NCBI RefSeq assembly: GCF_023554995.1
Contig: NZ_JAMJPK010000001.1
Coordinates: 310,001 to 374,000, forward strand
Source: Halomonas gemina
GTDB taxonomy: Bacteria > Pseudomonadota > Gammaproteobacteria > Pseudomonadales > Halomonadaceae
Direction: 5' to 3'
Length of the DNA stretch: 64,000 bases
Below the pieces are notes generated by a model that searched no databases, was not told the DNA's origin, and saw only the letters and a list, made by a program, of their open reading frames with translations. The position numbers and the translations under genes are program-made. This document shows positions 15,801 to 27,021 of this stretch, piece after piece (within the stretch, counting starts at the first letter, position 1; the number at the start of each line of letters is the position of its first letter).

Positions 15801-16713
15801 AGTCATGATGGAGCGTGGGACGGTCGGCCATCTCGCCGGCTGGGGCTGGCGAGACCTCTACACGCTGTGCAAGCCCCGGGTCGTGGCGGTGATGCTGGTC
15901 TGCACCCTGGTCGGAATGCTGCTGGCGGCGCCGCTGCCGGACCCCGGGGCCGTGGTCTTCGGCTTGATCGGCATCGGCCTGGCCGCTGGTGGGGCCGCGG
16001 CCTTCAACCACGTTGTCGACCGTCGCCTGGATGCGCTGATGCTGCGCACCGCCCGCCGGCCGCTGGCCACCCAGCGCATGCCGACGCCGCTGGCCCTGGC
16101 CTGGGCGACCCTGCTCTCGACCTGCGGCATCGGGCTGCTGGCCTGGCAGGTCAACCTGCTGACGGCCTGGCTGACCCTGGGGTCGCTGATCGGCTATGCC
16201 CTTATCTACACCGCCTTCCTCAAGCATGCCACACCGCAGAACATCGTCATCGGCGGGGTGGCGGGGGCCGCACCGCCGCTGCTGGGCTGGACGGCGGTCA
16301 CCGGGCAGCTGGGCCCCGAGCCGCTGCTGTTGATGCTGATCATCTTCGCCTGGACGCCGCCGCACTTCTGGGCGCTGGCGATCCACAAGCGCGACGAATA
16401 CGCCCGTGCCGGGGTGCCGATGCTGCCGGTCACCCATGGCGAGGCCTTCACCCGGCTGCAGGTGTGGCTGTATGGCTGGCTGACCGTGGCGGTGACCCTG
16501 CTTCCCTTCACCATCGGCATGAGCGGGGGGCTCTACCTGGTGGGGGTGATGGCGCTCAACCTGCGCTTCATGGTGTGGAACTGGCGGGTCTGGCGCGGCC
16601 ATGACCCCCAGGCCCCCCTGGCGGCCTTCTGGTTCTCCATCCGCTACATCCTGGGCGTCTTCGGCGTGCTGCTGCTGGACCACTACGGCGCCGCCTGGAT
16701 GATGGCCGCCTGA
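15793..16713 (+). CDS. ctaB: Protohaem IX farnesyltransferase (haem O synthase)
   Basis: UbiA-family membrane prenyltransferase that attaches farnesyl to haem b, making haem O for CtaA; 306 residues and about nine helices. The first Asp-rich motif is NHVVDRRLDALMLRT. The second conserved region includes YALIYTAFLKHATPQNIVIGG and HKRDEYARAGVPMLPV. It overlaps the ctaA stop by eight bases, completing haem A biosynthesis in one transcription unit. Last gene before a perfect 15-base hairpin. Confidence 0.94.
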   Translation: MSEVMMERGTVGHLAGWGWRDLYTLCKPRVVAVMLVCTLVGMLLAAPLPDPGAVVFGLIGIGLAAGGAAAFNHVVDRRLDALMLRTARRPLATQRMPTPLALAWATLLSTCGIGLLAWQVNLLTAWLTLGSLIGYALIYTAFLKHATPQNIVIGGVAGAAPPLLGWTAVTGQLGPEPLLLMLIIFAWTPPHFWALAIHKRDEYARAGVPMLPVTHGEAFTRLQVWLYGWLTVAVTLLPFTIGMSGGLYLVGVMALNLRFMVWNWRVWRGHDPQAPLAAFWFSIRYILGVFGVLLLDHYGAAWMMAA

Positions 16714-16747
16714 GGCCTGGCCGGGCGGCTGATCGTCAGCCCTCCAT

Positions 16748-16781
16748 GCAACGAGCCCGGCCATCTGGCCGGGCTCGTTGC
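16748..16781. terminator. Bidirectional hairpin between ctaB and the SLC13 transporter gene
   Basis: GCAACGAGCCCGGCC and its exact complement form a 15-base perfect stem with a four-base loop. It lies between converging genes. T-runs are short on both sides, but stem strength and position fit termination. Confidence 0.65.
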
Positions 16782-16799
16782 TTCATGGTCATCGTCGGA

Positions 16800-18260
16800 T
16801 CACCAGAGCGTGATGATCAGGAAGTAGGCCATCAGGGTCACCAGCACCGTGCTGATCAGGTTGAGCACGAAGCCGGCACGGATCATCGACTGGATCTTCA
16901 TGTGGCCGGTGGCGAAGACGATCGCGTTGGGAGGCGTGGCCACCGGCATCATGAAGGCGCAGCTGGCGGCAATGGCGGCCGGCACCGTGATCAGCAGCGG
17001 CGAGATGTCCAGCGACAGGGCCAGGGCCCCGAGCAGCGGCAGGAAGGCGGCGGCGGTAGCGGTATTGGAGGTCACCTCGGTGAGGAAGATGATCACCAGC
17101 ACCACCACACCGACCATCGCCAGCAGCGGGAAGGTGCCGAACACGCCGAGTTGCTGGGCGATCCACTCCGCCAGGCCCGAGCGACTGATGGAGCCGGCCA
17201 GGGCCAGGCCACCACCGAACAGCAGCAGGATGCCCCAGGGCAGCTCGCGCGCCGATTCCCAGTCCATCAGGCGCACGCCGGGCTCGCGGCCGGCCGGTAC
17301 CAGGAAGAGTGCGATGCCGGCGATGATGGCGATGCCCGTGTCGGAGAGCCAGTCGAGACCCGCGTCATTGAGCAGCGGACGCAGTATCCAGGCCACCGCG
17401 GCGAGCACGAAGACGATGCCCACGCGTCGCTCGGCGGGGCTGGTCCGCCCGAGCTTGGCCAGCTCATCGCGGACCATGCCGGCACTGTCCTCGCCGGCGT
17501 CCAGGGCGAAGCCGCTTCGGGTCAGCCACCACCAGGCGCTGACCATCATGGCGACACTGATCGGCAGGCCGATCATCATCCACTGGGCGAAACCGATGTC
17601 GATGCCGCGGTCCTCGGCCAGGTAGCCGGCCAGCAGAGCATTGGGCGGCGTGCCGATCAGGGTGGCCACACCGCCGATGCTGGCGGAATAGGCGATGGCC
17701 AGCAGCAGCGCCGTGGCGTAGCGGCGCAGTTCTTCCGGGTCGCTGTCGTCCAGCAGGCTGACCACCGACATGCCGATGGGCAGCATCATGATGGCCGTGG
17801 CCGTGTTGGACACCCACATGCTGAGAAAGCCCGTGGCCAGCATGAAGCCGCCGATCTGCTGGCGAGGCTTGTGGCCGACCACTCGCAGCACGTGAAGGGC
17901 GATGCGCTTGTGCAGATTCCAGCGCTGCATGGCGATGCCGAGCAGGAAGCCGCCGAGGAACAGGTAGATGATCGGGTTGGCGTAGCTGGCGGCCGTCTCG
18001 CTCATGCCGCCGATTCCCAGCGCCGGCACCAGGGCCAGCGGCAGCAGCGAGGTGGCGGGGATCGGGATCGCTTCGGTGGACCACCAGGTGGCCATCAGCA
18101 GGGCGAGGCCCACGCAGGCCCAGGCCGGCTCGGCCATGCCGGCTGGAGCGGGGAGTAACAGGGTCATCAGCACCCAGAGCGGGCCCAGCCACAGGCCGAT
18201 GCGTGCGGACAGGGGAGGTGCCGAGGGCTTGCCATGAGAGTCGTCGGTGGGGGACATCAT
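16800..18260 (-). CDS. SLC13/DASS-family sodium-coupled anion transporter
   Basis: Integral membrane carrier of 486 residues with about 11-12 helices, probably importing dicarboxylates or related anions with Na+. The family Ser-Asn-Thr motifs are seen twice: SNTATAIMMLPIG in the first half and SNTATAAAFLPLLGAL in the second. The C-terminal CAFMMPVATPPNAIVFATG is also typical. The start was set at ATGATG directly behind AAGGAG; the second ATG has better spacing. A longer frame starts 63 bases upstream but lacks a ribosome site. Sulfate specificity is possible, but dicarboxylate is more usual for this length. Confidence 0.82.
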   Translation of the reverse strand: MMSPTDDSHGKPSAPPLSARIGLWLGPLWVLMTLLLPAPAGMAEPAWACVGLALLMATWWSTEAIPIPATSLLPLALVPALGIGGMSETAASYANPIIYLFLGGFLLGIAMQRWNLHKRIALHVLRVVGHKPRQQIGGFMLATGFLSMWVSNTATAIMMLPIGMSVVSLLDDSDPEELRRYATALLLAIAYSASIGGVATLIGTPPNALLAGYLAEDRGIDIGFAQWMMIGLPISVAMMVSAWWWLTRSGFALDAGEDSAGMVRDELAKLGRTSPAERRVGIVFVLAAVAWILRPLLNDAGLDWLSDTGIAIIAGIALFLVPAGREPGVRLMDWESARELPWGILLLFGGGLALAGSISRSGLAEWIAQQLGVFGTFPLLAMVGVVVLVIIFLTEVTSNTATAAAFLPLLGALALSLDISPLLITVPAAIAASCAFMMPVATPPNAIVFATGHMKIQSMIRAGFVLNLISTVLVTLMAYFLIITLW

Positions 18261-18396
18261 CGCTCCTTGCCGGGGTGGGAGGGGACGAGATAAAACGTAA
18301 GATGCACGCGTCTTGCAGGGCAATGTGTCCGGCCGAGTTTCTTCAGTTCGGTCACAACCAGCACTGCTGTTAAGATGGAAAGTTACATTTATCGTG

Positions 18397-18402
18397 TATA
18401 AT
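18397..18402 (+). promoter_or_regulatory. Perfect -10 hexamer TATAAT before the DUF2489 gene
   Basis: A consensus TATAAT lies 35 bases before the ATG. No matching -35 hexamer is found at 16-18 bases, so an activator may be needed. The surrounding 60 bases are AT-rich compared with the neighbouring genes, as expected for a promoter. Confidence 0.5.
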
Positions 18403-18437
18403 CTTTGTACATGTCATGAACCGACTGGGATACGCCC

Positions 18438-18905
18438 ATGACCAATACCCTGGCACTGATGCTTCTCGGCCTGGCCCTGGCCACCATCGCCGGCCTAGGG
18501 GCCTACGCCTATACCCTCTGGAAGGAGGTGCAGCGGCGCAAGGCCTTCCGCGAGGAGGAACTCCAGCGCGCCCATCGCAACTGCCTGGAGAATCTCGAGA
18601 TGGTGGCCTCGGCGCTGGTGCAGGAGCAGGTCGATATCACCGAGGGTAGCTGGCGCTGCAAGGTGCTGCTGGAGATCCTCGACCAGAAGCTGACCGAGCG
18701 CCCCGACTTCCAGGCCTTCGACGAGGTGCATCGCCGCACCCGCCACCTGCATACCCACTCCGCCCGCCAGGCGCTCAGTCCCCGCGACCGATTCCGTGAG
18801 GATCGCGAGCGCCTGGCCGTGGAAGAGGAGTTCAGGGAGCCCGTGCTCAAGGCGGCAGCGGCGGTGGTGGAATTTCGCCGCGGCTGGCCGGGTAGCCTGC
18901 ACTGA
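18438..18905 (+). CDS. DUF2489 membrane-anchored protein
   Basis: A 155-residue protein with one N-terminal transmembrane helix (about 4-28) and a charged, helical cytoplasmic remainder. The segment HRNCLENLEMVASALVQEQVDITEG and the CKVLLEILD motif match DUF2489. It has its own AT-rich promoter region and lies alone between divergent and unrelated genes. Its function is unknown; no catalytic motif is visible. Confidence 0.75.
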   Translation: MTNTLALMLLGLALATIAGLGAYAYTLWKEVQRRKAFREEELQRAHRNCLENLEMVASALVQEQVDITEGSWRCKVLLEILDQKLTERPDFQAFDEVHRRTRHLHTHSARQALSPRDRFREDRERLAVEEEFREPVLKAAAAVVEFRRGWPGSLH

Positions 18906-19099
18906 TCGCCTCGCCACAGCCTGCGCAGGACCGAGTCGCTCCAGTTGCGTGTGGTAACGCACCATCCTTTCATTGCAACCATCCAGGGTCTGCTGCAAGC
19001 TTGGCAAGTCTCGTAGATGGCTGATATGTGGCTGGAGGCCACGGCCATCGGAGGACCGCACTGGCCGAGACAGCATTTACGTGCTTTCTTTGTAAGTGC

Positions 19100-19125
19100 G
19101 GAAAGCGGGTCGGGGACCGCTTTCC
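19100..19125 (+). promoter_or_regulatory. Hairpin in the leader of the OmpA-like lipoprotein gene
   Basis: GGAAAGCGG and CCGCTTTCC form a 9-base stem with an eight-base loop about 80 bases before the start. It sits in a 300-base gap with no coding signal. It could stabilise the mRNA or act in attenuation; no T-run follows. Confidence 0.35.
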
Positions 19126-19205
19126 TCGGGTCATTCCTCGGAACCCCGGGCGATCAAGGCATTGGCCTGTCGTGCCGGGATGATGTCAAGAAGAAGGAGT
19201 CTTAC

Positions 19206-20018
19206 ATGAAAAAATCCACGACTGGCTTGTTGCTCGGTTCCGCGCTGGTGGTCGGCCTGTCCGGCTGTGCCAGCTCTGCTTCCCAATCCAGCACGGCGTC
19301 TGGCGCCTCTGCTGATTCCTGGTACCAGCATCCCTTCGTCTGCGGCCTGGCCGGCGGCCTGATCGGCGGCGGCATTGGCTATGCTTCCAGCGGCGAGTCC
19401 GACGAGGACCAGGGGGCTGCCATCGGCACCACTGCCGGTGCCACCATCGGTGCCATGCTGTGTGCGGACACTTCACCGGCACCTGCCCAGCCGGCGCCCC
19501 GCGATACCGACGGTGACGGCGTGATCGATGCCGATGACCAGTGCCCGGGAACCCCGGCCGGCGTGGCCGTGGATGCCGTGGGTTGCCCGCTGGACTCCGA
19601 CAACGACGGCGTGCCGGACTACCAGGATCAGTGCCCGGGAACCCCGGCCGGTGCCGAGGTCAATGCCCTGGGCTGCGAAGAGGACCTGGTGCTGCGTGAC
19701 GTCAACTTCGAGTTCGACTCCGCGACCCTGACCATGGGTGCCGAGCAGATCCTTGCCGACGTCGCAGAGAAGCTGCGCGCCAACGAGAACGTCCGCGTGC
19801 GCATCGAGGGTCACACTGACTCCGTGGGCAGCGCTGCCTACAATCAGCAGCTGTCCCAGGAGCGCGCCGACTCCGTGGCCGACTACCTGGCCAGCCAGGG
19901 CGTCGCGCGTGACCGCATGCAGACCACCGGTTACGGTGAGTCCCAGCCGGTGGCCACCAACGATACCGATGCGGGTCGTGCCGAGAACCGTCGTGTGGAA
20001 CTGGGCGAGTGGGAGTGA
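19206..20018 (+). CDS. OmpA-family outer-membrane lipoprotein with calcium-type repeats
   Basis: A 270-residue exported protein. A lipoprotein signal ends at the lipobox LSGC (Cys21). A glycine-zipper segment (GLAGGLIGGGIGY and AAIGTTAGATIGAML) may insert in or pack on the membrane. Two thrombospondin type 3-like repeats follow (DTDGDGVIDADDQCPGTPAG and DSDNDGVPDYQDQCPGTPAG), whose acidic loops usually bind Ca2+. The C-terminal OmpA domain (VNFEFDSATL, then IEGHTDSVGSAAYNQQLS) binds peptidoglycan. It likely links outer membrane and wall. The start was chosen at MKKSTTG behind AAGGAG, not at an upstream frame opening. Confidence 0.9.
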   Translation: MKKSTTGLLLGSALVVGLSGCASSASQSSTASGASADSWYQHPFVCGLAGGLIGGGIGYASSGESDEDQGAAIGTTAGATIGAMLCADTSPAPAQPAPRDTDGDGVIDADDQCPGTPAGVAVDAVGCPLDSDNDGVPDYQDQCPGTPAGAEVNALGCEEDLVLRDVNFEFDSATLTMGAEQILADVAEKLRANENVRVRIEGHTDSVGSAAYNQQLSQERADSVADYLASQGVARDRMQTTGYGESQPVATNDTDAGRAENRRVELGEWE

Positions 20019-20072
20019 TCCTGCCCTGACCCCTTCCATCGTCCCGGGCGTGTCCCGGGGCCGACGGCAGAA

Positions 20073-20104
20073 CGAGAGAAGGCGCCTTAGGGCGCCTTCT
20101 CTCG
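20073..20104 (+). terminator. Terminator after the OmpA-like lipoprotein gene
   Basis: CGAGAGAAGGCGCC and GGCGCCTTCTCTCG form a perfect 14-base stem with a TTAG loop. Position 55 bases after the stop fits termination, although a T-run is absent. Confidence 0.7.
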
Positions 20105-20194
20105 TGTCAGGCGGCATGCACCGCCATGGCGCCGCAGGGTGCGCTTCTGCTAGGCTAGGCGTCGTTTTTTCCACGACCATTCTGCTGGCGACAC

Positions 20195-20215
20195 GTGATC
20201 CCTGGTATGGATCAC
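20195..20215 (+). promoter_or_regulatory. Inverted repeat in the thrS leader
   Basis: GTGATCC and GGATCAC flank a seven-base loop 22 bases before the thrS start. In E. coli, ThrRS represses its own mRNA by binding anticodon-like hairpins just upstream of the ribosome site. This hairpin is in the right place, but its loop (CTGGTAT) does not clearly mimic a threonine anticodon, so the role is uncertain. Confidence 0.35.
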
Positions 20216-20237
20216 CACTGCGCACAAGGAACCCTTC

Positions 20238-22139
20238 ATGCCCATCGTGACCCTGCCCGACGGCAGTCAGAGATCCTTCGACGCCCCCCTCACCGTGATG
20301 CAACTGGCCGAAAGCATCGGCCCCGGCCTCGCCAAGGCCTGCGTGGCCGGCAAGATCGATGGTGTCCAGGTGGACGCTGCCGATGTCATCGACCGCGACG
20401 CCGAGGTGGCGATCCTCACCGCCCGCGACCCGGAAGGCCTGGAGGTCATTCGCCACTCCTGCGCCCACCTCATCGGCCACGCCGTCAAGCAGCTCTATCC
20501 CGAGGCCAAGATGGCCATCGGCCCGGTGATCGAGGACGGCTTTTACTATGACGTCGACTTCGGGCGTTCGGTGACGCCCGATGACCTCGAGACGATCGAG
20601 GCGCGAATGAAGGCGCTGATCGACCATGAGTACGACGTGGTGCGCGAGTACGTCGACCGGGACAAGGCGATGCTGACCTTCCTGCATCGCGAGGAACCCT
20701 ACAAGCAGGAGATCGTGCGCGAGATTCCCGAGGGGGAGACCATCCGTCTCTACCACCACGAGGAGTACGTGGACATGTGCCGGGGCCCGCACGTCCCCAA
20801 TACCCGGCATCTGAAGGCCTTCAAGCTGACCAAGCTGGCCGGTGCCTACTGGCGCGGCAACGCCGAGAACCCGATGCTGACGCGCATCTACGGCACGGCC
20901 TGGCCCGACAAGAAGCAGCTCAAGGCCTACCTCACGCGGCTCGAGGAGGCCGAGAAGCGCGACCATCGCAAGCTGGCCAAGCGGATGGACCTCTTCCACC
21001 TCCAGGAGGAGGCACCTGGCATGGTCTTCTGGCATCCCAATGGCTGGACCATCTACCAGGCCCTGGAACAGTACATGCGCCGGGTACAGGTCGAGAACGG
21101 CTACCAGGAGATCAAGACGCCGCAGATCGTCGACCTCTCGCTGTGGAAGGCTTCCGGTCACTGGGGACACTACAGTGACATGATGTTCACCACCGAGTCG
21201 GAGAAGCGCGACTACGCGGTCAAACCGATGAACTGTCCGTGCCACGTGCAGGTGTTCAACCAGGGGCTGAAGAGCTACCGTGACCTGCCACTGCGTCTGG
21301 CCGAGTTCGGCAGTTGCCACCGCAACGAGCCCTCTGGCGCGCTGCACGGCCTGATGCGGGTGCGCGGCTTCACCCAGGACGATGCGCATATCTTCTGCAC
21401 CGAGGGCCAGATCCAGGCCGAGGCCGAGGCCTTCATCGCCCTGACCATGAAGGTCTACCGTGAGCTGGGCTTCGATGACGTGGAGCTCAAGCTCTCCACG
21501 CGACCCGAAGACGACTTCCTGGGGGAACCGGAGCTCTGGGACCGCGCCGAGGCCGGTCTCGAGGCCGCGCTCGACGCCACCGGGCTCGAATGGGAGCTGC
21601 AGCCGGGGGAGGGGGCCTTCTACGGGCCCAAGATCGAGTTCTCGCTGCGTGACTGCCTCAACCGGGTCTGGCAGTGCGGCACCCTGCAGCTCGACTTCAA
21701 CCTGCCGGGGCGGCTGGGGGCCCAGTTCGTCGACGAAGACGGCGTGCGCAAGACGCCGGTGATGCTGCACCGGGCGATCCTGGGCTCCTTCGAGCGCTTC
21801 CTGGGGATTCTCATCGAGCACTATGCCGGGGCCATGCCACTCTGGCTGGCACCGCAGCAGGTGGTGGTCATGACCATCACCGATGCGCAGCGCGACCATG
21901 CCGTGTCGCTGGTGGAGCGTTTGCAGAAAGTCGGCCTGCGCGTCAAGTCGGACTTGAGGAACGAGAAGATCGGCTTTAAAATCCGCGAGCATACGTTGCA
22001 GAAGGTCCCCTATCTCCTAGTGGTGGGAGATAAGGAAGTCGAGTCCGACTCGGTGGCCGTGCGTACGCGCAGTGGCGAGAATCTTGGTACGATGGGGGTG
22101 GATGCCTTCATCGACCGTGTTCGGGCCGAGCGGCAATAG
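20238..22139 (+). CDS. thrS: Threonyl-tRNA synthetase
   Basis: Class II synthetase charging tRNA-Thr; 633 residues (642 in E. coli). Domain order: TGS domain (1-62), editing domain with [16 protein letters not shown], catalytic core and C-terminal anticodon-binding domain from about residue 535. Zinc ligands are expected in [10 protein letters not shown] and in later His residues ([13 protein letters not shown]). Motif 2 is visible as [15 protein letters not shown]. First gene of the translation block thrS-infC-rpmI-rplT-pheST-ihfA, the same order as in enterobacteria. Confidence 0.97.
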   Translation: MPIVTLPDGSQRSFDAPLTVMQLAESIGPGLAKACVAGKIDGVQVDAADVIDRDAEVAILTARDPEGLEVIRHSCAHLIGHAVKQLYPEAKMAIGPVIEDGFYYDVDFGRSVTPDDLETIEARMKALIDHEYDVVREYVDRDKAMLTFLHREEPYKQEIVREIPEGETIRLYHHEEYVDMCRGPHVPNTRHLKAFKLTKLAGAYWRGNAENPMLTRIYGTAWPDKKQLKAYLTRLEEAEKRDHRKLAKRMDLFHLQEEAPGMVFWHPNGWTIYQALEQYMRRVQVENGYQEIKTPQIVDLSLWKASGHWGHYSDMMFTTESEKRDYAVKPMNCPCHVQVFNQGLKSYRDLPLRLAEFGSCHRNEPSGALHGLMRVRGFTQDDAHIFCTEGQIQAEAEAFIALTMKVYRELGFDDVELKLSTRPEDDFLGEPELWDRAEAGLEAALDATGLEWELQPGEGAFYGPKIEFSLRDCLNRVWQCGTLQLDFNLPGRLGAQFVDEDGVRKTPVMLHRAILGSFERFLGILIEHYAGAMPLWLAPQQVVVMTITDAQRDHAVSLVERLQKVGLRVKSDLRNEKIGFKIREHTLQKVPYLLVVGDKEVESDSVAVRTRSGENLGTMGVDAFIDRVRAERQ

Positions 22140-22173
22140 CGACATCTTCCCAAGCTGAAGTGGAGACGGAACC

Positions 22174-22716
22174 ATCAAGCGAAGCAACCCAAGAGGGCGC
22201 GTTCAAGACAAGCGCCCCCCCATGAACGAGCGGATTACCGAGGATCAGGTTCGCCTGATCGACAGCGACGGCGAGCAGCTGGGCGTAGTGCCCACCGGCG
22301 AGGCGCTGGAGCGAGCCGAAGCGGCCGGCATGGACCTCGTGCAGATTTCCAACGCCGATCCGATCGTCTGCAAGATCATGGATTACGGCAAGTTCGTCTT
22401 CGAGCAGAAGAAGCAGAAGTCTGCCCAGAAGAAGAAGACGAAGCAGATTCAGGTCAAGGAAGTGAAATTCCGGCCTGGCACCGACGAGGGTGACTATCAG
22501 GTCAAGATGAAGAACCTGATCCGTTTCCTCGAAGGTGGCGACAAGGGCAAGGTCACGCTGCGCTTCCGCGGTCGCGAGATGGCGCACCAGGACATCGGTC
22601 GCAAGCTGATGGAGCGGATCGCCGCCGATCTCGAGGAGATTGGTACCGTGGAGTCCTTCCCCAAGATGGAAGGGCGCCAGATGATCATGATCATTGCCCC
22701 CAAGAAGAAGCAGTAA
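22174..22716 (+). CDS. infC: Translation initiation factor IF-3, probable AUC start
   Basis: IF-3 (180 residues, equal to E. coli) binds the 30S subunit and proof-reads start codons. The C-terminal domain is highly conserved ([47 protein letters not shown]). The first ATG in frame (22222) would remove the basic N-terminal tail. Sixteen codons upstream, ATC follows GGAG by eight bases and opens a tail [16 protein letters not shown] like those of other IF-3 proteins. Rare AUU/AUC-type starts let IF-3 repress its own synthesis. The start is inferred from spacing and family length. Confidence 0.93.
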   Translation: MKRSNPRGRVQDKRPPMNERITEDQVRLIDSDGEQLGVVPTGEALERAEAAGMDLVQISNADPIVCKIMDYGKFVFEQKKQKSAQKKKTKQIQVKEVKFRPGTDEGDYQVKMKNLIRFLEGGDKGKVTLRFRGREMAHQDIGRKLMERIAADLEEIGTVESFPKMEGRQMIMIIAPKKKQ

Positions 22717-22821
22717 GCAGCAGAGAAGAAGTGATCCGATGGCCAGTCCAACGGGTGGAAGGCGACAGGTCCTTCCGTCGGCCACGGGTTTTCTGAAGAA
22801 ACCTCGAGCGGAGTTAACCTC
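22717..22821 (+). promoter_or_regulatory. infC-rpmI intergenic leader, possible L20 autoregulation site
   Basis: In E. coli the L20 repressor binds RNA structures just before rpmI. Here the 105-base spacer has a GGAAGG/CCTTCC hairpin within it, followed by a GAGCGGAG ribosome-site region. Sequence-level identity to a known L20 site could not be judged. Confidence 0.35.
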
Positions 22822-23016
22822 ATGCCGAAAATCAAGAGCAACAGCGGCGCTGCCAAGCGCTTCAAGAAGACGGCCAACGGCTTCAAGCACAAGCAGTCGT
22901 TTCGCAGCCACATCCTGACCAAGAAGTCCACCAAGCGGAAGCGTCAGCTGCGTGGGATGAAGCAGATCCACGACGCCGACAAACAGCTCGTGCAGCGCAT
23001 GCTGCCGAATCTGTAA
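22822..23016 (+). CDS. rpmI: 50S ribosomal protein L35
   Basis: A 64-residue basic ribosomal protein of the large subunit. The N-terminal [15 protein letters not shown] and internal [20 protein letters not shown] are L35 hallmarks. Length and gene order (infC-rpmI-rplT) match the canonical operon. A GAGCGGAG ribosome site precedes it, and rplT follows after 37 bases. Confidence 0.97.
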   Translation: MPKIKSNSGAAKRFKKTANGFKHKQSFRSHILTKKSTKRKRQLRGMKQIHDADKQLVQRMLPNL

Positions 23017-23053
23017 CGCCCCGGGTGAACCCCTCTAACGTCAGGAGAAAGCC

Positions 23054-23407
23054 ATGACTCGTGTCAAGCGTGGTGTCGTCGCTCGTCGTCGTCACAAGAA
23101 GATTCTCAAGCAGGCCAAGGGTTACTACGGTGCCCGTTCGCGCGTCTTCCGCGTGGCCAAGCAGGCCGTCATCAAGGCCGGTCAGTACGCGTACCGTGAC
23201 CGCCGCCAGCGCAAGCGCCAGTTCCGCGCCCTGTGGATCCAGCGCATCAATGCCGGTGCCCGTCAGCACGGCCTCTCCTACAGCCGCTTCGTCGGTGGCC
23301 TGAAGAAAGCCGGTATCGAGATCGACCGCAAGGTGCTGGCCGATCTGGCCGTCAACGAGAAGGCTGCCTTTGCCGCCATCGTCGAGAAGGCCAAGGCTGC
23401 CCAGTAA
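23054..23407 (+). CDS. rplT: 50S ribosomal protein L20
   Basis: A 117-residue basic RNA-binding protein needed early in 50S assembly and, in E. coli, a repressor of rpmI-rplT translation. The start [19 protein letters not shown] and the segment [21 protein letters not shown] are diagnostic. A strong terminator begins 58 bases after the stop and separates it from pheS. Confidence 0.97.
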   Translation: MTRVKRGVVARRRHKKILKQAKGYYGARSRVFRVAKQAVIKAGQYAYRDRRQRKRQFRALWIQRINAGARQHGLSYSRFVGGLKKAGIEIDRKVLADLAVNEKAAFAAIVEKAKAAQ

Positions 23408-23465
23408 GGGACGTCGACCCTTGGCCGGCCGCGGCATGCGCCGTGTCGCCGGACCATGATCGTCG

Positions 23466-23500
23466 CAGGGGAAGAGCAGCCGCTCTTCCCCTGTTTTTTT
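23466..23500 (+). terminator. Strong intrinsic terminator between rplT and pheS
   Basis: A perfect 12-base stem (CAGGGGAAGAGC and its complement) with an AGCC loop is followed by seven T. In E. coli the same place holds the pheM attenuator. No competing antiterminator or upstream run of Phe codons is obvious here. Confidence 0.92.
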
Positions 23501-23502
23501 GA

Positions 23503-24558
<1,056 letters not shown>

Positions 24559-24592
24559 TCGACCATCGGATAAGCAGAACACAGGATACGTC

Positions 24593-26971
24593 ATGAAATT
24601 TTCCGAACAGTGGCTGCGTGACTGGGTCTCGCCGGCGCTCTCCACCCAGGCGCTGGCCGACCAGATCACCATGGCCGGGCTTGAGGTCGATGCCGTGGAA
24701 CCGGTGGCCGCCGCCTTCAACGAGGTCGTGGTGGCCGAGGTGGTCGGCAAGGCGCCGCATCCCGATGCCGACAAGCTCAACGTCTGCCAGGTCGACGACG
24801 GCAGCGGCGAGTCCATCCAGGTGGTATGCGGGGCGCCCAATGTGGCCGTGGGGCAGAAGGTGCCCTTCGCCCGGGTGGGTGCGGTGCTGCCCGGTGACTT
24901 CACGATCAAGCAGGCTCGTCTGCGCGGGGTCGAATCCCGCGGCATGATCTGCTCGGCCTCCGAGCTGGGCCTCGAGGAGGAGACCTCCGCCGGGATCCTC
25001 GTGCTGCCGGCCGGCGCGCCGGTAGGCGAGGGGTTCCGTGACTTCATGGGCCTGGACGACCACACCATCGAGGTGGACCTGACGCCGAACCGCGGGGACT
25101 GCCTGAGCCTCAAGGGGCTGGCACGCGAGGTCGGGGTGCTCAATCGGTTGGCCGTCTCGGGCCCCGAGCTGGCCCCCGTGGCCCCCACCGTTGATGAGAC
25201 CTTCCCGGTGCGCGTCGAGGATATCGAGCGTTGTCCGCGCTACATCGGGCGCCTGATCAAGGGTGTCGACGTCACCGCCGAGACCCCGCTGTGGATGGTC
25301 GAACGGCTGCGCCGCAGCGGCATCCGCACCATCGACCCGGTAGTCGATGTCACCAACTACGTGATGCTCGAGCTCGGCCAGCCGCTGCATGCCTTCGACC
25401 GCGCCAACCTGCACGGCAGCGTGGTCGTGCGACTGGCACGGGAGGGCGAGCGCCTGGTGCTGCTCGACGGCCAGGAGATCGCCCTGGCGGGCGACACGCT
25501 GGTCATCGCCGACGAACGTGGCCCGCTGGCCATCGCCGGCGTCATGGGCGGCGAGCACTCCGGGGTGAGCCCCGAGACGCGAGACATCTTCCTGGAGTCG
25601 GCCTTCTTCTCGCCGCTGGCGGTCGCCGGCCAGGCGCGCACCTACGGCCTGCACACCGATGCCTCGCACCGCTTCGAGCGCGGTGTCGACCCGCGCCTGC
25701 CCCGCGAGGCCGCCGAACGGGCCACCGCCCTGCTGCTGGCAATCACCGGTGGCGAGCCGGGGCCGCTGGTGGAGGTGGCAAGCGAGGCGCACCTGCCGCA
25801 CGGCCGCGAGGCGACCCTGAGGGCGTCGCGGCTGGAGCAGGCGCTGGGCAAGTCACTGCCCGGTGACGAGGTCACCGAGATCCTCGAGCGCCTCGGCCTG
25901 GAGGTCGAGGCCTCCGGCCAGGGGTGGACCGTGCAGGTGCCGAGCTGGCGCTTCGATATCGCCATCGAGGAGGACCTGATCGAGGAGGTGGCGCGCATCC
26001 ATGGCTACAACCGCCTGCCGGTACGGCGTCCCCAGGTCCGCCTGGCCCTGCGCCCGGCCCACGAGGCGCACACGCCCCTGGCGCGGCTGCGTCGCCAGAT
26101 GGTCGCCCGCGGCTACCAGGAGGCGGTGACCTACAGCTTCGTCGCTCCCGAGCTGCAGCAGGCGCTGCATCCCGAGGCGATATCGCCGACGCTGGCCAAC
26201 CCCATCTCCAGCGACCTCTCGGTGATGCGTGCGAGCCTCTTTCCCGGGCTGGTACGGGCCCTGCAGCATAACCTCAATCGCCAGCAGGACCGGGTACGGC
26301 TGTTCGAGACGGGCCTTACCTTCCGCGGCGAGCTCGACCACCTGCACCAGACCCCGATGCTCGGGGCGCTGGTCTGCGGGTCTCGCGAGCCGGAGGGCTG
26401 GAGCGGCGGCAGGGAGCCGGTCGACTTCTTCGACCTCAAGGGCGATCTGGAGAGCCTGCTGGTCCTCGGCGAGCCCGAGGCGTGGCGCTTCGAGCCCGGC
26501 GAGCATCCGGCCCTGCATCCCGGCCAGTGCGCCCGCATCCTGCATCGCGGCGAGGAGGCCGGCTGGATCGGTACCCTGCACCCGGCCGTTCGCGCCAGGC
26601 TCGGCCTGAAGGTCGACGCGCTGCTCTTCGAGGTGCGCCTCGATGCGCTGACCCAGGGCCGGGTGCCGGCCTTCACGCCGCTGTCGCGTCATCCCGAGGT
26701 GCGTCGCGACCTGGCCTTCCTGGTGGACGAGCAGCTGCCGGTGCAGTCGCTGCTCGACACCATCCGGGCCCAGGCCGGCGAGTGGCTGGTGGAGTCTCAC
26801 CTGTTCGATGTCTACCAGGGCAAGGGGGTGCCAGAGGGTCTCAAGAGCGTGGCCCTGGGCTTGACCTGGCAGCATCCATCGCGCACGCTTAATGACGAGG
26901 AAATCAATCAGTTGGTTGATGCCATCGTCGCGGAGTCACGTCAGCACCTAGGGGCGGAGTTGCGCGCATGA
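24593..26971 (+). CDS. pheT: Phenylalanyl-tRNA synthetase beta subunit
   Basis: Editing and tRNA-binding subunit of PheRS; 792 residues (795 in E. coli). Domain order: N-terminal [12 protein letters not shown], tRNA-binding EMAP-like domain (about 40-150, [15 protein letters not shown]), B3/B4 editing domain, B5 domain, inactive class II-like core, and C-terminal ferredoxin-fold anticodon-binding domain starting at [16 protein letters not shown]. The stop overlaps the leader of ihfA. Confidence 0.96.
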   Translation: MKFSEQWLRDWVSPALSTQALADQITMAGLEVDAVEPVAAAFNEVVVAEVVGKAPHPDADKLNVCQVDDGSGESIQVVCGAPNVAVGQKVPFARVGAVLPGDFTIKQARLRGVESRGMICSASELGLEEETSAGILVLPAGAPVGEGFRDFMGLDDHTIEVDLTPNRGDCLSLKGLAREVGVLNRLAVSGPELAPVAPTVDETFPVRVEDIERCPRYIGRLIKGVDVTAETPLWMVERLRRSGIRTIDPVVDVTNYVMLELGQPLHAFDRANLHGSVVVRLAREGERLVLLDGQEIALAGDTLVIADERGPLAIAGVMGGEHSGVSPETRDIFLESAFFSPLAVAGQARTYGLHTDASHRFERGVDPRLPREAAERATALLLAITGGEPGPLVEVASEAHLPHGREATLRASRLEQALGKSLPGDEVTEILERLGLEVEASGQGWTVQVPSWRFDIAIEEDLIEEVARIHGYNRLPVRRPQVRLALRPAHEAHTPLARLRRQMVARGYQEAVTYSFVAPELQQALHPEAISPTLANPISSDLSVMRASLFPGLVRALQHNLNRQQDRVRLFETGLTFRGELDHLHQTPMLGALVCGSREPEGWSGGREPVDFFDLKGDLESLLVLGEPEAWRFEPGEHPALHPGQCARILHRGEEAGWIGTLHPAVRARLGLKVDALLFEVRLDALTQGRVPAFTPLSRHPEVRRDLAFLVDEQLPVQSLLDTIRAQAGEWLVESHLFDVYQGKGVPEGLKSVALGLTWQHPSRTLNDEEINQLVDAIVAESRQHLGAELRA

Positions 26972-27021
26972 GGCCCGAGCGTCTCGGCGATCGGCAGGAC
27001 CAGCGCCACGAGGACGACAAC

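Noticed and set aside
16746-18158. Plus-strand frame of 470 codons opposite the SLC13 transporter
   Set aside because: Rich in His/Gln/Gly with no motif; the transporter on the minus strand has clear family signatures.
19473-21992. 839-codon minus-strand frame opposite thrS
   Set aside because: Antisense shadow of thrS and the lipoprotein gene with no domain content.
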